Origin: Pedobacter riviphilus
GTDB lineage: Bacteria; Bacteroidota; Bacteroidia; Sphingobacteriales; Sphingobacteriaceae
NCBI RefSeq assembly: GCF_014692875.1
Contig: NZ_CP061171.1
Span: forward strand, 5,394,001-5,458,000
Reading direction: 5' to 3'
DNA: 64,000 nucleotides
A program made the position numbers and the translations under genes. The notes under the pieces are model-generated. The model saw only the letters and a list, made by a program, of their open reading frames with translations. It had not been told where the DNA came from and searched no databases. Positions 26,204-34,937 of this stretch are shown here, one piece after another. Each line of letters begins with the position of its first letter. The first letter of the stretch is position 1.

Positions 26204-26242
26204 TAAGGCGGGGTGGTTAATATAAGGCGGGGTGGTTAATAT
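26204..26242. repeat. Two tandem 19-bp repeats
   Basis: TAAGGCGGGGTGGTTAATA occurs twice in direct tandem (26204-26222 and 26223-26241). It follows CTCCTCCTTTGGAGCGCGCG, a GC-rich hairpin-like stretch. Two units only, so this is not a CRISPR array. It is probably a fragment of a dispersed intergenic repeat. Confidence 0.8.
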
Positions 26243-26458
26243 TTAATAAAGCGTCATTAATTTTCAAAACCTTACCCATTAAAAGTTTAAACCTGCTAAA
26301 ACCATTTAATGGATTTTACTTAGTGTAATTTTTTAATTTTTTTTACCTTGTAAAATTGAGTGTAAATATCTGTAAATAAAATGTTTACATAATAGTGTAT
26401 TTGCTACAATATGTAAAAATTTACGCTTCAAAACTAGTTTTTGTGGGTGATAAGTATT

Positions 26459-26466
26459 TACCTTTG
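26459..26466 (+). promoter_or_regulatory. -7 element of pckA
   Basis: TACCTTTG is an exact TAnnTTTG match 22 nt before the pckA ATG. No good TTTG is found at the usual distance upstream. Confidence 0.55.
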
Positions 26467-26488
26467 CTGTACTAACTAACTTATTGTT

Positions 26489-28084
26489 ATGAGCAAAAAG
26501 AAACTGCAAGCGCCAGATTTAAACTATTTAAATCTAGGTGGAAATATTGCTGTAAAGTACCAATTATCTCCAACGGAATTAATTGATGAAGCCTTATTAA
26601 ATAAAGAAGGTATACTGGCTGCTTCAGGAGCGCTGGCGGTTGATACCGGAAAGTTTACCGGACGTTCTCCTAAAGACCGCTTTATTGTATGCGATCAAGT
26701 AACTGAAAATCAGGTTTGGTGGGGCGATGTAAACATTAAAATTTCTCCGGAGAAATTCGATCAGCTATTTTATAAGCTAACCAATTACCTTGAAGATAAG
26801 AAAATCTATGTCCGCGATTCTTCCGCCTGTGCCAATCCGGATTATTCGATATCGATCAGGGTAATTACAGAAACGGCTTATCAGAATCTTTTTGCTCATC
26901 ATTTGTTTATCCGCCCGGAGGAAGATCAATTGGGTATCACACCAGAGTGGACCATTATTGCTGCGCCAGGCTTCTTGGCCGATCCTGCTATAGATGGAAC
27001 CAGGCAGGGAAACTTCTCTATCATCAATTTTACCAGGAAAATGATTTTGATCGGGGGAACAGGTTATACCGGCGAAATTAAAAAAGGAATTTTTTCTGTT
27101 TTAAACTTTATCCTGCCAGTATATAAGAATACGTTATCGATGCACTGCTCTGCTAATGTGGGGAAAAATGGCGATACGGCTATATTCTTCGGCTTATCAG
27201 GCACAGGAAAAACCACTTTATCTGCCGATCCGGAAAGAGGATTAATAGGAGATGACGAACACGGTTGGGGCAAAGATTCGGTATTTAACTTCGAGGGCGG
27301 TTGCTATGCGAAATGCGTAGATTTAACCGAAGAGAAAGAGCCACAGATTTTTAAGGCAATCAAATTTGGTGCATTATTGGAGAATGTTAATTTTTTTCCG
27401 GGTACGCGGGAGGTTGATTATAGTGATATCAGTAAGACAGAGAATACCCGTGTAGCTTATCCTATAGATTACATTGATAATGCCATTTTACCATCAATAG
27501 CGGCTGTTCCGAAAAATATCTTTTTCTTAACTGCAGATGCATTTGGGGTGTTGCCTCCAATTTCAAAATTAAATGTAGAGCAGGCCATGTTCCACTTTAT
27601 GAGCGGTTATACAGCAAAGGTTGCAGGAACAGAAACAGGGGTAACAGAACCTCAATTAACCTTTTCGGCTTGCTTCGGTAAAGCTTTCTTACCACTGCAT
27701 CCATCTAAATATGCCGCATTATTAGGAGAGAAGATGGAAAAACACCAGGTAAACGTATGGTTGGTAAATACAGGTTGGAGCGGAGGCCCTTATGGCGTAG
27801 GTAAAAGGATGAAATTAAGTTATACCAGGGCGATGATTACTGCAGCGCTAAATGGAGATTTAGATCATAATAAATATAAGCAACACCATGTATTTAAATT
27901 GATGATGCCACTAAATTGCCCCGGAGTACCAGACGAAATTTTAGACCCCTCTAAAACATGGGGCAACCAGGAAGAATATTTTTTGAAAGCCTACGAACTG
28001 CAGGATGCCTTTACAGAGAATTTCAAGCAATTTGAACTGACAAAAGTACCAAAAAGCAGACACGAAGCGTTAAAATTATGTTAA
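26489..28084 (+). CDS. pckA: Phosphoenolpyruvate carboxykinase (ATP)
   Basis: PckA converts oxaloacetate and ATP to phosphoenolpyruvate, CO2 and ADP, the first committed step of gluconeogenesis. The 531-residue product has TGRSPKDRF (about 57-65), the kinase-1a P-loop GLSGTGKT (235-242), the metal-binding LIGDDEHGWG loop and the adenine region near NTGWSGGPYGVGKRM. The length matches the ATP-type enzyme. It is a single-gene unit with its own -7 element and a terminator at 28156. Confidence 0.98.
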   Translation: MSKKKLQAPDLNYLNLGGNIAVKYQLSPTELIDEALLNKEGILAASGALAVDTGKFTGRSPKDRFIVCDQVTENQVWWGDVNIKISPEKFDQLFYKLTNYLEDKKIYVRDSSACANPDYSISIRVITETAYQNLFAHHLFIRPEEDQLGITPEWTIIAAPGFLADPAIDGTRQGNFSIINFTRKMILIGGTGYTGEIKKGIFSVLNFILPVYKNTLSMHCSANVGKNGDTAIFFGLSGTGKTTLSADPERGLIGDDEHGWGKDSVFNFEGGCYAKCVDLTEEKEPQIFKAIKFGALLENVNFFPGTREVDYSDISKTENTRVAYPIDYIDNAILPSIAAVPKNIFFLTADAFGVLPPISKLNVEQAMFHFMSGYTAKVAGTETGVTEPQLTFSACFGKAFLPLHPSKYAALLGEKMEKHQVNVWLVNTGWSGGPYGVGKRMKLSYTRAMITAALNGDLDHNKYKQHHVFKLMMPLNCPGVPDEILDPSKTWGNQEEYFLKAYELQDAFTENFKQFELTKVPKSRHEALKLC

Positions 28085-28155
28085 ATGCACTTTAAAATGC
28101 ATTTTTTGAGCAAAAAATTTGCAATTCGATTTTTTTTTAGTTTTTATTGTGAAAG

Positions 28156-28182
28156 AATTGCCTCGGCTGGGGCAATTTTTTT
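28156..28182 (+). terminator. Terminator after pckA
   Basis: AATTGCC (28156-28162) pairs with GGCAATT (28171-28177) over an 8-nt loop and is followed by TTTTT. Confidence 0.8.
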
Positions 28183-28252
28183 GTTATACACCCTTGGTGG
28201 TTTACCGAAACTAAATTCTAAGTAACGATTTAATTGTTTATTGATTTATTAA

Positions 28253-28282
28253 TTTGTAATTTAAAATCAATTTATAAATTTG
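28253..28282 (+). promoter_or_regulatory. Promoter of the exbB-tonB cluster
   Basis: TTTG (28253-28256), 18 nt and TAAATTTG (28275-28282) fit the Bacteroidota consensus. The start would be near 28290, leaving a leader of about 95 nt that is almost free of G and C before exbB. Confidence 0.65.
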
Positions 28283-28383
28283 TTTTTCGCAACAATTTCG
28301 GATAAGAAACGTTGAGTGTAGTACAAAAGAAAAAAAACAGCTAAAAATTAAAAACAAGAACTAAAACTAAAATTTCAAAAAAA

Positions 28384-29214
28384 ATGGCAAACGCACCAAA
28401 ACCAACAACTGTTAAAAAAGAGAGCTCTTCTAGTGCTTCAAATGTATTTGCAACATTCGTTATTCCAATTTGTATTGTAATTGGATTCTGTGTTTGGAGA
28501 TTCGTATTCGGAGAAGGAAGTAACTTTATCGATGGTGACAGAGAAAAATTACCACTAGCTGGTAACTATCTTGGAACAGCTTACAAAGGAGGTCCTATCG
28601 TAGCGATCTTAGTTGGACTACTATTAGTAGTAATTGTATTCTCTATCGAACGTTTTATCGTTATTGGTAAAGCAAGTGGAAAATCTAGCTTAGATACTTT
28701 CATTCGCAAAGTACAAGGTTTATTAAGCGCAGGTAACATCGAGGCTGCAAAAGCTGAGTGTGATAAACAACAAGGTTCAGTTGCTAACGTAATTAAATCT
28801 GGTTTGAAAAAATACAGCGAAGTTGAAGCTGATACCAATATGGATGTAGAGCAATCAATCGTTGCTATCCAAAAAGAGGTAGAAGAAGCTACAGCTTTAG
28901 AAATGCCAATGTTAGAGCAAAACTTAACTGTAATTGCAACTTTGGTATCAATCGGTACATTAGTAGGTTTATTGGGTACAGTAACAGGTATGATCCGTGC
29001 ATTCGCCGGTTTAGCAAACTCTGGAGCACCAGATCAGTCAGCATTAGCGGTAGGTATCTCTGAAGCACTTATCAATACTGCAACAGGTATCTTAGTATCT
29101 ACTGTGGCAATTATCATGTACAACGTATTAACTTCTAAAATCGATAAGTTAACTTACGCTATCGATGAGGCTGGTTTCAGCATCGTTCAAACATACGCTA
29201 GTTCGCATAAATAA
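28384..29214 (+). CDS. exbB: ExbB/MotA/TolQ proton channel protein
   Basis: ExbB forms the inner-membrane channel that harvests the proton gradient for TonB. The 276-residue product has an N-terminal Ser-rich cytoplasmic tail, a first hydrophobic segment (about 23-40), a second (about 64-86), and the conserved MotA_ExbB region near the C-terminus with EMPMLEQNLTVIATLVSIGT, LLGTVTGMIRAF and SEALINTATGILVSTVAI. It is followed by two exbD genes and tonB in close order, which fixes its role. Confidence 0.95.
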   Translation: MANAPKPTTVKKESSSSASNVFATFVIPICIVIGFCVWRFVFGEGSNFIDGDREKLPLAGNYLGTAYKGGPIVAILVGLLLVVIVFSIERFIVIGKASGKSSLDTFIRKVQGLLSAGNIEAAKAECDKQQGSVANVIKSGLKKYSEVEADTNMDVEQSIVAIQKEVEEATALEMPMLEQNLTVIATLVSIGTLVGLLGTVTGMIRAFAGLANSGAPDQSALAVGISEALINTATGILVSTVAIIMYNVLTSKIDKLTYAIDEAGFSIVQTYASSHK

Positions 29215-29293
29215 GAATTTTGAAAAAATTTTTACCGGCTTTATGGAAAACCGGAAAAAAGATCATCATTATTAAAAACTAGTAAAAAATATT

Positions 29294-29908
29294 ATGCCTA
29301 GAATTAAAGTTAAAAGAACAAGTACAGTAACAGATATGACTGCCATGTGTGATGTGGCATCATTGTTACTTACTTTCTTCATCTTAACTGCTACAGCAAG
29401 GCAACCAGAACCTCTAGCCGTTTCTACCCCCTCATCTACATATGAGTTTAAGGTGCCGGTAGAAAACAATGCGATATTGACCATTGGGCAGGGGAAAGTT
29501 TTCTTTGAAGTAGCAGGTGTTAAAGTAAGAGCGAAAACATTGGAACTAATGGGCGAACAATATAAAATATCGTTCACGCCGTTAGAAGTACAACGTTTCT
29601 CTGCTATAGGGAGTTTCGGTGTGCCGATCCAGAGTTTAAAATCACTTATTGCGTTGAATGGAGCTGATCGTATGAAACCGGGTGTTCAAACCGGTATCCC
29701 GGCTGATTCTACAGATAATCAGTTAAATGCGTGGGTTTTAAATGCACGTAAAGCTACAAAAGAAATCAACAATCAGGATATGCGTATCAGTATCAAAGGT
29801 GATGCTAAAGAAGAGTATCCAGTTGTAAAAAAGATTATTGATGTGCTTCAGAAACAAAGTGTAAACAAATTTTTGTTGGTAACTAACTCTGAAGCTAAAA
29901 AGAAATAA
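29294..29908 (+). CDS. exbD: Biopolymer transport protein ExbD/TolR, first copy
   Basis: The 204-residue product has the short cytoplasmic tail, a single membrane segment (about 16-36) and a periplasmic domain of the ExbD/TolR type. TDMTAMCDVASLLLTFFIL holds the proton-carrying Asp in the membrane (the acidic residue of MCDVASLL). It is longer than the second ExbD and carries extra sequence between 85 and 150. It pairs with ExbB to energise TonB. Confidence 0.92.
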   Translation: MPRIKVKRTSTVTDMTAMCDVASLLLTFFILTATARQPEPLAVSTPSSTYEFKVPVENNAILTIGQGKVFFEVAGVKVRAKTLELMGEQYKISFTPLEVQRFSAIGSFGVPIQSLKSLIALNGADRMKPGVQTGIPADSTDNQLNAWVLNARKATKEINNQDMRISIKGDAKEEYPVVKKIIDVLQKQSVNKFLLVTNSEAKKK

Positions 29909-29911
29909 GAA

Positions 29912-30418
29912 ATGGCAGAATTAAACACGGGCGGGAAGAAAGCCACGCCAAGGGTTGATATGACCCCAATGGTGGATCTAATGTTTCTTTTGGTAACCTT
30001 CTTTATCTTAACAACTGTAATCTCTACGCCACAGGCGATGGATATTGCAAAACCGGATAAGAACGAAAAGTTACCTGAAAACAGGTTAGAGCTGAAAGCG
30101 AGTAAAACGATGACCATCTTATTGGGTAAAAACAATAAAGTTGCATGGTACATGGGAGTAGCTGGTGAAAGCGCACCAACAATCGAATCAGGATCGCAAA
30201 TTGAAGATGCAATTGTAAAAAACAGGAAAAATGCTGATGCATCTGGAGTTGCTGGAGATTTTGTGGTATTGGTTAAACCAACATCAGGTTCTACATTCCA
30301 AAACTTTGTAGATATGATGGATGAACTGGAAATTCTTAAAGTAAAGGTTCGTCAGATTGATGATGATAATATCCTTGACAATGAGAAGCAGTTCATGAAA
30401 GAAAAGGGAATTTTATAA
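29912..30418 (+). CDS. exbD: Biopolymer transport protein ExbD/TolR, second copy
   Basis: The 168-residue product has VDMTPMVDLMFLLVTFFILTT, with the conserved membrane Asp in MVDLMFLL, followed by a periplasmic ExbD domain. It begins 3 nt after the first copy, and the two share only the N-terminal pattern. Two different ExbD subunits next to one ExbB is a common Bacteroidota arrangement and suggests a heteromeric ExbD dimer. Confidence 0.93.
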   Translation: MAELNTGGKKATPRVDMTPMVDLMFLLVTFFILTTVISTPQAMDIAKPDKNEKLPENRLELKASKTMTILLGKNNKVAWYMGVAGESAPTIESGSQIEDAIVKNRKNADASGVAGDFVVLVKPTSGSTFQNFVDMMDELEILKVKVRQIDDDNILDNEKQFMKEKGIL

Positions 30419-30436
30419 TCAATAAAACCAGAAGTT

Positions 30437-31255
30437 ATGTCGAAGTTAGATATATTCAGAAAAGAATGGCTTGAAGTGGTTTTTGCTGATAAAAACAAAA
30501 GCTACGGTGCGTACCAATTGCGTAAAACCAATGGTGCCAACACCACCAAAGCATTAATTATTGGATCTATTATATTTCTAGTGTTATTCTTCTCTCCAAA
30601 AATCTATAGCCTGATTAAAGGCTCAATGGATCAGCCGGATGAACAATTAAAAGCACAGGAAGTTATTTTAGCTCCACCTCCACCAGTTGACCCTAAAACG
30701 CCACCTCCGCCACCGGTAGAGCCACCGCCACCAAAAGTTGACCAGGTGAAAATGCCACCTCCAATTGTAAAACCCGATATCGAGGTTCGTGATGAACCAC
30801 CTACGGTTGAAAAATTGAAGGAAGCTGATCCAGGTCAGAGAGATATCAAAGGTGACCCAACGGCAGAGATCAATATCGCTGAACCAGTAGGGGAAGGACC
30901 AAAAAGAGAAGCTGCTGTTGCGGTTGATGATAATAAAGTTTACGACTTTGTTAGTATCGAAAAACAACCAGAATTCCCTGGAGGTATCTCTAAGTTTTAC
31001 GGATACTTAAGTAAAGCAATAAAGTACCCGCCAATGGCACAAGAAAACAACGTTCAAGGTAAAGTGTTTTTATCTTTCGTTGTTGAAAAAGATGGTAAAT
31101 TAACTGATATCACAGTTACCCGTGGTTTGGGTAGCGGAACTGATGAAGAAGCCATCCGTGTATTGAAAGCTAGTCCACGTTGGAACCCAGGTATCCAAAA
31201 TGGTAAGCCGGTAAGGGTAAAATACAACATCAACGTTAACTTTACATTGAACTAA
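30437..31255 (+). CDS. tonB: Energy transducer TonB
   Basis: TonB carries energy from ExbB/ExbD to outer-membrane receptors. The 272-residue product has a cytoplasmic N-terminus with FADKNKSYGAYQLRK (typical of Bacteroidota TonB), a membrane segment (about 37-54), a proline-rich spacer (about 77-120 with PPPPPVEPPPPK) and the C-terminal TonB domain with YPPMAQENNVQGKVFLSFVV and the closing KPVRVKYNINVNFTL. It starts 18 nt after exbD. Confidence 0.96.
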   Translation: MSKLDIFRKEWLEVVFADKNKSYGAYQLRKTNGANTTKALIIGSIIFLVLFFSPKIYSLIKGSMDQPDEQLKAQEVILAPPPPVDPKTPPPPPVEPPPPKVDQVKMPPPIVKPDIEVRDEPPTVEKLKEADPGQRDIKGDPTAEINIAEPVGEGPKREAAVAVDDNKVYDFVSIEKQPEFPGGISKFYGYLSKAIKYPPMAQENNVQGKVFLSFVVEKDGKLTDITVTRGLGSGTDEEAIRVLKASPRWNPGIQNGKPVRVKYNINVNFTLN

Positions 31256-31261
31256 TAGTAG

Positions 31262-31489
31262 ATGTTAAATTTTGATATTTTTAAGCAAAAATCGCCTAAA
31301 CAGCGGTTTTTGCTCATTTTAGGCCTTGTCATGTTCGTTTTTTATGTGGTTTTAGGCTTTGCATTTATATTTTACGAACCAATTGCCCTGCGCTTAAGCA
31401 CTATTCCACAATGGGGCCGCATCGCAATCGGTATCTTCTTAATTATTTATGCATTTGTAAGACTTTTAAGCCTTGGAAGGCGCGACTAA
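31262..31489 (+). CDS. Small two-span membrane protein
   Basis: The 75-residue product has two hydrophobic segments (about 16-38 and 50-68) separated by EPIALRLSTIPQWGR and basic ends. I know no named family. It begins 6 nt after tonB and ends 8 nt before the PstS-like gene, so it belongs to the same transcript. Similar small proteins sit at this place in related genomes, as far as I recall. Confidence 0.7.
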   Translation: MLNFDIFKQKSPKQRFLLILGLVMFVFYVVLGFAFIFYEPIALRLSTIPQWGRIAIGIFLIIYAFVRLLSLGRRD

Positions 31490-31497
31490 TCAGCTCA

Positions 31498-32409
31498 ATG
31501 AAAAATTTCCTTTTAATATTTTGTGTGCTCGCTTTACTTGTATCCTGCAAACGTAAAAATAAAGCCAATGCAGTTAAAGAAACCAGAACAAGCGGTACCT
31601 TAAAAATATTGGTTGACGAAAGTGTTGGACCGATTGTTCAAGATCAGATCGATATTTTTAGTTTGGATTATCCGGATGCAAAATTTCAGGCAACAGTAAA
31701 ACCTGAAGAAAAATTATTGCCTGCCTTTCTTAATGATAGTGTAAGAGTAATTGTGTTGCCAAGGTTATTAACCAAGGCCGAAGAAAAATATTATAACCAA
31801 CGGAATATAAAGATAAACACCTCACGATTTGCTGTAGATGGTATTGCTTTAATCACAAATCAGGGCAATATAGACAGTACAATTAACGTTAAAGATGTGA
31901 TTGATATATTACAGGGAAAGAAATCAGATAAAAAATTGGTCTTTGATAACGCTTATTCAAGTACCTTTCAATATTTTAAAGAGTTGGCTAATATCAACCA
32001 GTTTCCAGCTACAGGTGTTTACTCTAAAAATTCCAGCAAAGAAGTAATTAAACTTATTGCTGAGGATAAGAATTTTATTGGTATTTTGGGCGTGAATTGG
32101 ATCACGGGCAAGGATGCAGAAATGAGTGGATACCTTTCTCAGATAAAAGTGCTGGGTGTAAAGAATGTAAAAGGCAAGGTAGGAGATGATCAGTTCTATA
32201 AACCAACTCAAGATAACTTAATCAACGGTGTTTATCCTTTCTTAAGAAATATAAATATTATAGATTGCGAAGGAAGAGATGGTTTAGGCACAGGATTTGC
32301 AACATGGTTAAGAAGTCAGCGGGGACAATTGATTGTACTTAAATCTGGACTTGGCCCGCATAAGCTAATGCCAAGAGAAATAAATTTAACTAAAGAAAGT
32401 AATAAATAA
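31498..32409 (+). CDS. PstS-like substrate-binding lipoprotein
   Basis: The 303-residue product is a lipoprotein with lipobox LLVSC (Cys17) and a PBP-like fold resembling phosphate-binding PstS: GTLKILVDESVGPIVQ near the start and a C-terminal YPFLRNINII segment, where PstS proteins have YPxxRx. No pstCAB genes accompany it. I start at the ATG at 31498; an in-frame ATG at 31411 lies inside the preceding gene and would destroy the signal peptide. Its place after tonB suggests an envelope or TonB-related role rather than phosphate import. Confidence 0.83.
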   Translation: MKNFLLIFCVLALLVSCKRKNKANAVKETRTSGTLKILVDESVGPIVQDQIDIFSLDYPDAKFQATVKPEEKLLPAFLNDSVRVIVLPRLLTKAEEKYYNQRNIKINTSRFAVDGIALITNQGNIDSTINVKDVIDILQGKKSDKKLVFDNAYSSTFQYFKELANINQFPATGVYSKNSSKEVIKLIAEDKNFIGILGVNWITGKDAEMSGYLSQIKVLGVKNVKGKVGDDQFYKPTQDNLINGVYPFLRNINIIDCEGRDGLGTGFATWLRSQRGQLIVLKSGLGPHKLMPREINLTKESNK

Positions 32410-32554
32410 ATTATAAATTGAACCACGAAGTATTAGATATGATGCTTCATTATTGTTAAAACCAATGTTAGCTAAGTTTGGTTGGAGATTTTGGATAAAA
32501 TAGAACTCACTCCAGCCCGATTTTAAAAACGTTTAAAAACAAAAAATTGATCCA

Positions 32555-34276
32555 ATGAAAATTTCAAAGAAAGCAATAACCTTAAATGTAGGTTTGGTGT
32601 TGATGGGTTCTGCAGTTTTTGCTCAAAGTTTAACTGATGCGAAAAAAGCCATTGACGCAGAACAGTATCAGAAAGCTTCATCGATGCTTAAGTCGTTGGT
32701 AAGCGCTAAAGCCTCAGATGGCGAAAATTATTATAACCTAGGTTTGGTTTATCTGAAAACAGGTTACATCGATTCAGCAAGAGCCGTTTTCACCAAAGGT
32801 GTAACTGCTGATCCAAAAAATAACTTAAACTTAATTGGTTTAGGTGAAGCAGATATGTTGTCTAACAACCCAAGTTCTGCTAAAACTAACTTCGATAAAG
32901 CGGTAGCTTTGGCACCGAAAGATTACAAAACTTATTTGTATATCGGTAAAGCCTATTTAGCGCAAGATAAACCTAGTGATGATGTATCTAAACCTGATTT
33001 CACTAGTGCTTTGGCCAACATTACTAAAGCAGACGAATTAGATTCTAAAGATAAAGATGCTGAAGTTTTCTTAGCGCAAGGTGATGCCTATGCTTTACAG
33101 AAGAAAAACTCTGAGGCGTTAGGCCCATATTTTCGTGTAAACGATATTGATCCGACTAATAGAAGAGCCAAAACGCAGATTGGTAAAATGTACAAAGAAT
33201 CAAGAGCTTTTCCTGAAGCTGAAAAAGAATTACAAGATGTAATTGCTGCTGATGCAAACTATGGCCCCGCATATCGCGAGTTAGGTGAGTTATACTTACA
33301 GTGGAGTAGCTTTGGTGTTGACAAAGAAAAAGCAGCTAAAGCGATTGAGAATTATAAAAAATACATGGATTTAACCGATAAATCTTTAGAATCTCAATTG
33401 CGTTATGCTCAATTCTTATTTTATGCTAAAGATTACAAAACATTAGAGCAAGTTGCAACCTCTTTACAAGTTCCTGCTAACGATCCTAAAAGTACTATTG
33501 TTTCAAGGATGAAAGGTTGGGCCGCTTATGAAAATGGTAATTATCCTCAGGCGTTAACTAGCTTAACTGATTTCTTTGCAAAAGAAAAGGATAAAACAAA
33601 GATTTTAGGTAACGATTATCTTTATTTAGGTAAAGCCCAAGTGAAGGCTGGTCAAGATAGCTTAGGTGTTCTTAATATCATAGAGGCTGCTAAAATTGAT
33701 TCTACTAATGCTGATGCCTTAGCTGAGGCTGGTTTAGCGTTGTACAAAGCTAAGAAATACGGCAAGGCAGCAGAAATTTATACTTTAGCAACTAAATATA
33801 ATCCAAATGGTAAAGGGTCATTAACTAATTACTATTATATAGGTCAAACCAGGTTCTTGGAAGGATATTTTGCTCAAAAAGATAAGAAGCCTTTAAATAC
33901 GGCTGCATTGATTGAAGCAGATTCAGCATTGAGCCACTTAAATAAAGTTTCTCCTGAATTTGCATTAGGTTATTTTACAAGAGCTAGGATTGCCAATCTT
34001 TTAGAAGATAAAGCAAACCCAAAATATGCTTCAATTCCGTTTTTTGAAAAATATATCAGTTTAGTTAAACCAGAAGAACAAGCAGCCAATAAAACAAACC
34101 TTGTTGAATCTTACGATTACTTAGGTGCATACTATGCTGATAAGGATAAAGCAAAAGCTATCGATTTTTTAAATAAAAGTATAGCGCTAGATCCTCAGGG
34201 CCCTTTTGCAGCGGCTAAGCTAAAAGAATTGCAATCGCCTGCAACTGCTCCAAAAGTAAAAGGTAAAGGCAAATAA
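32555..34276 (+). CDS. Exported tetratricopeptide-repeat protein
   Basis: The 573-residue product has a signal peptide (ending SAVFAQ) and helical repeats of TPR type throughout (for example NYYNLGLVYLKTGYIDSARA, about 58-77, and KTYLYIGKAYLAQD). Such proteins form scaffolds in envelope complexes. It follows the PstS-like gene by 145 nt and closes the ExbB-TonB cluster, after which a terminator lies at 34298. A tie to TonB function is inferred from context only. Confidence 0.9.
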   Translation: MKISKKAITLNVGLVLMGSAVFAQSLTDAKKAIDAEQYQKASSMLKSLVSAKASDGENYYNLGLVYLKTGYIDSARAVFTKGVTADPKNNLNLIGLGEADMLSNNPSSAKTNFDKAVALAPKDYKTYLYIGKAYLAQDKPSDDVSKPDFTSALANITKADELDSKDKDAEVFLAQGDAYALQKKNSEALGPYFRVNDIDPTNRRAKTQIGKMYKESRAFPEAEKELQDVIAADANYGPAYRELGELYLQWSSFGVDKEKAAKAIENYKKYMDLTDKSLESQLRYAQFLFYAKDYKTLEQVATSLQVPANDPKSTIVSRMKGWAAYENGNYPQALTSLTDFFAKEKDKTKILGNDYLYLGKAQVKAGQDSLGVLNIIEAAKIDSTNADALAEAGLALYKAKKYGKAAEIYTLATKYNPNGKGSLTNYYYIGQTRFLEGYFAQKDKKPLNTAALIEADSALSHLNKVSPEFALGYFTRARIANLLEDKANPKYASIPFFEKYISLVKPEEQAANKTNLVESYDYLGAYYADKDKAKAIDFLNKSIALDPQGPFAAAKLKELQSPATAPKVKGKGK

Positions 34277-34297
34277 TTAAAAAGTTAAATAATTTAG

Positions 34298-34330
34298 AAA
34301 AGGCAGAGTTTGGTTACTCTGCCTTTTTCT
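34298..34330 (+). terminator. Terminator after the TPR gene, overlapping the nuo promoter
   Basis: AAAAGGCAGAGT (34298-34309) pairs perfectly with ACTCTGCCTTTT (34316-34327) over a 6-nt loop and continues with TCTTTT. The loop includes the TTTG taken as -33 element of the nuo operon. Confidence 0.88.
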
Positions 34331-34340
34331 TTTACTTTTG
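34309..34340 (+). promoter_or_regulatory. Promoter of the nuo operon
   Basis: TTTG (34309-34312), a 20-nt spacer and TACTTTTG (34333-34340) match the Bacteroidota consensus. Transcription would start near 34347, about 12 nt before nuoA. The promoter is nested in the upstream terminator. Confidence 0.75.
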
Positions 34341-34358
34341 CATCACAAAATAAAAATT

Positions 34359-34730
34359 ATGCAAGCGCAAAGTTCCTCTATAGATTTTTTACCAATTATA
34401 TTTCAAGTAATTGTTGCTTTAGGTTTTGTGGTAACCACATTGGTTGTTACCCACTTTTTGGGCCCAAAACGTAAAACGAGTGATAAGTTAGAAACTTTTG
34501 AAGCTGGTATTAAATCAGTAGGTAATGCACGCCAGCCTTTCTCTATTAAATATTTCGTGGTAGCCATCTTATTTGTACTGTTCGATGTGGAGGTAATCTT
34601 TATGTATCCTTGGGCAGTTAATTTCCGTGCACTGAAAATGGACGGAATGATTGAAATGTTCATTTTCATGGGGACATTGTTGCTAGGTTTTATCTACGTA
34701 ATCAAGAAAAAAGTTTTAGACTGGAACTAG
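34359..34730 (+). CDS. nuoA: NADH-quinone oxidoreductase subunit A
   Basis: NuoA is a small membrane subunit of complex I. The 123-residue product has three hydrophobic segments and the conserved loop KLETFEAGIKSVGNARQPFS followed by FDVEVIFMYPWA. I use the ATG at 34359; a TTG at 34338 would add seven residues and lies at the predicted transcript start. It opens a complete nuoA-N operon. The 207-nt spacer to nuoB carries a word-type repeat. Confidence 0.96.
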   Translation: MQAQSSSIDFLPIIFQVIVALGFVVTTLVVTHFLGPKRKTSDKLETFEAGIKSVGNARQPFSIKYFVVAILFVLFDVEVIFMYPWAVNFRALKMDGMIEMFIFMGTLLLGFIYVIKKKVLDWN

Positions 34731-34796
34731 TTAATTGGCAGTTAATAGCCCTCGGTTTATAAACTTTAAACTAAAAATTGCCAACTGAAAACTGAA
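34730..34796. repeat. Word-type inverted repeat (GTTAATTGGCAGTTAATAG) between nuoA and nuoB
   Basis: The left array (34730-34750) faces AAACTAAAAATTGCCAACTG, AAAACTGA (34768-34796), whose reverse complement reads CAGTTTTCAGTTGGCAATTTTTAG. The left arm overlaps the nuoA stop codon. Confidence 0.6.
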
Positions 34797-34937
34797 TGTG
34801 TATCACTTACACTAACTCCTGGTAGTTTTTGTTATTTAGAAAGGTTCTAAATCGAGTGAAGCTAGTTTGTTTGCCTTTAAAATATTGTAAATTTGTTGCT
34901 CATTCTGCAAAGGGATGAGCATTTTTTGTTTATAAAC

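Noticed and set aside
26204..26242. CRISPR array
   Set aside because: Only two units in direct tandem with no spacers and no cas genes in the window.
31411..31497. Upstream start of the PstS-like lipoprotein
   Set aside because: It lies inside the preceding small membrane protein gene and removes the lipoprotein signal from the N-terminus.
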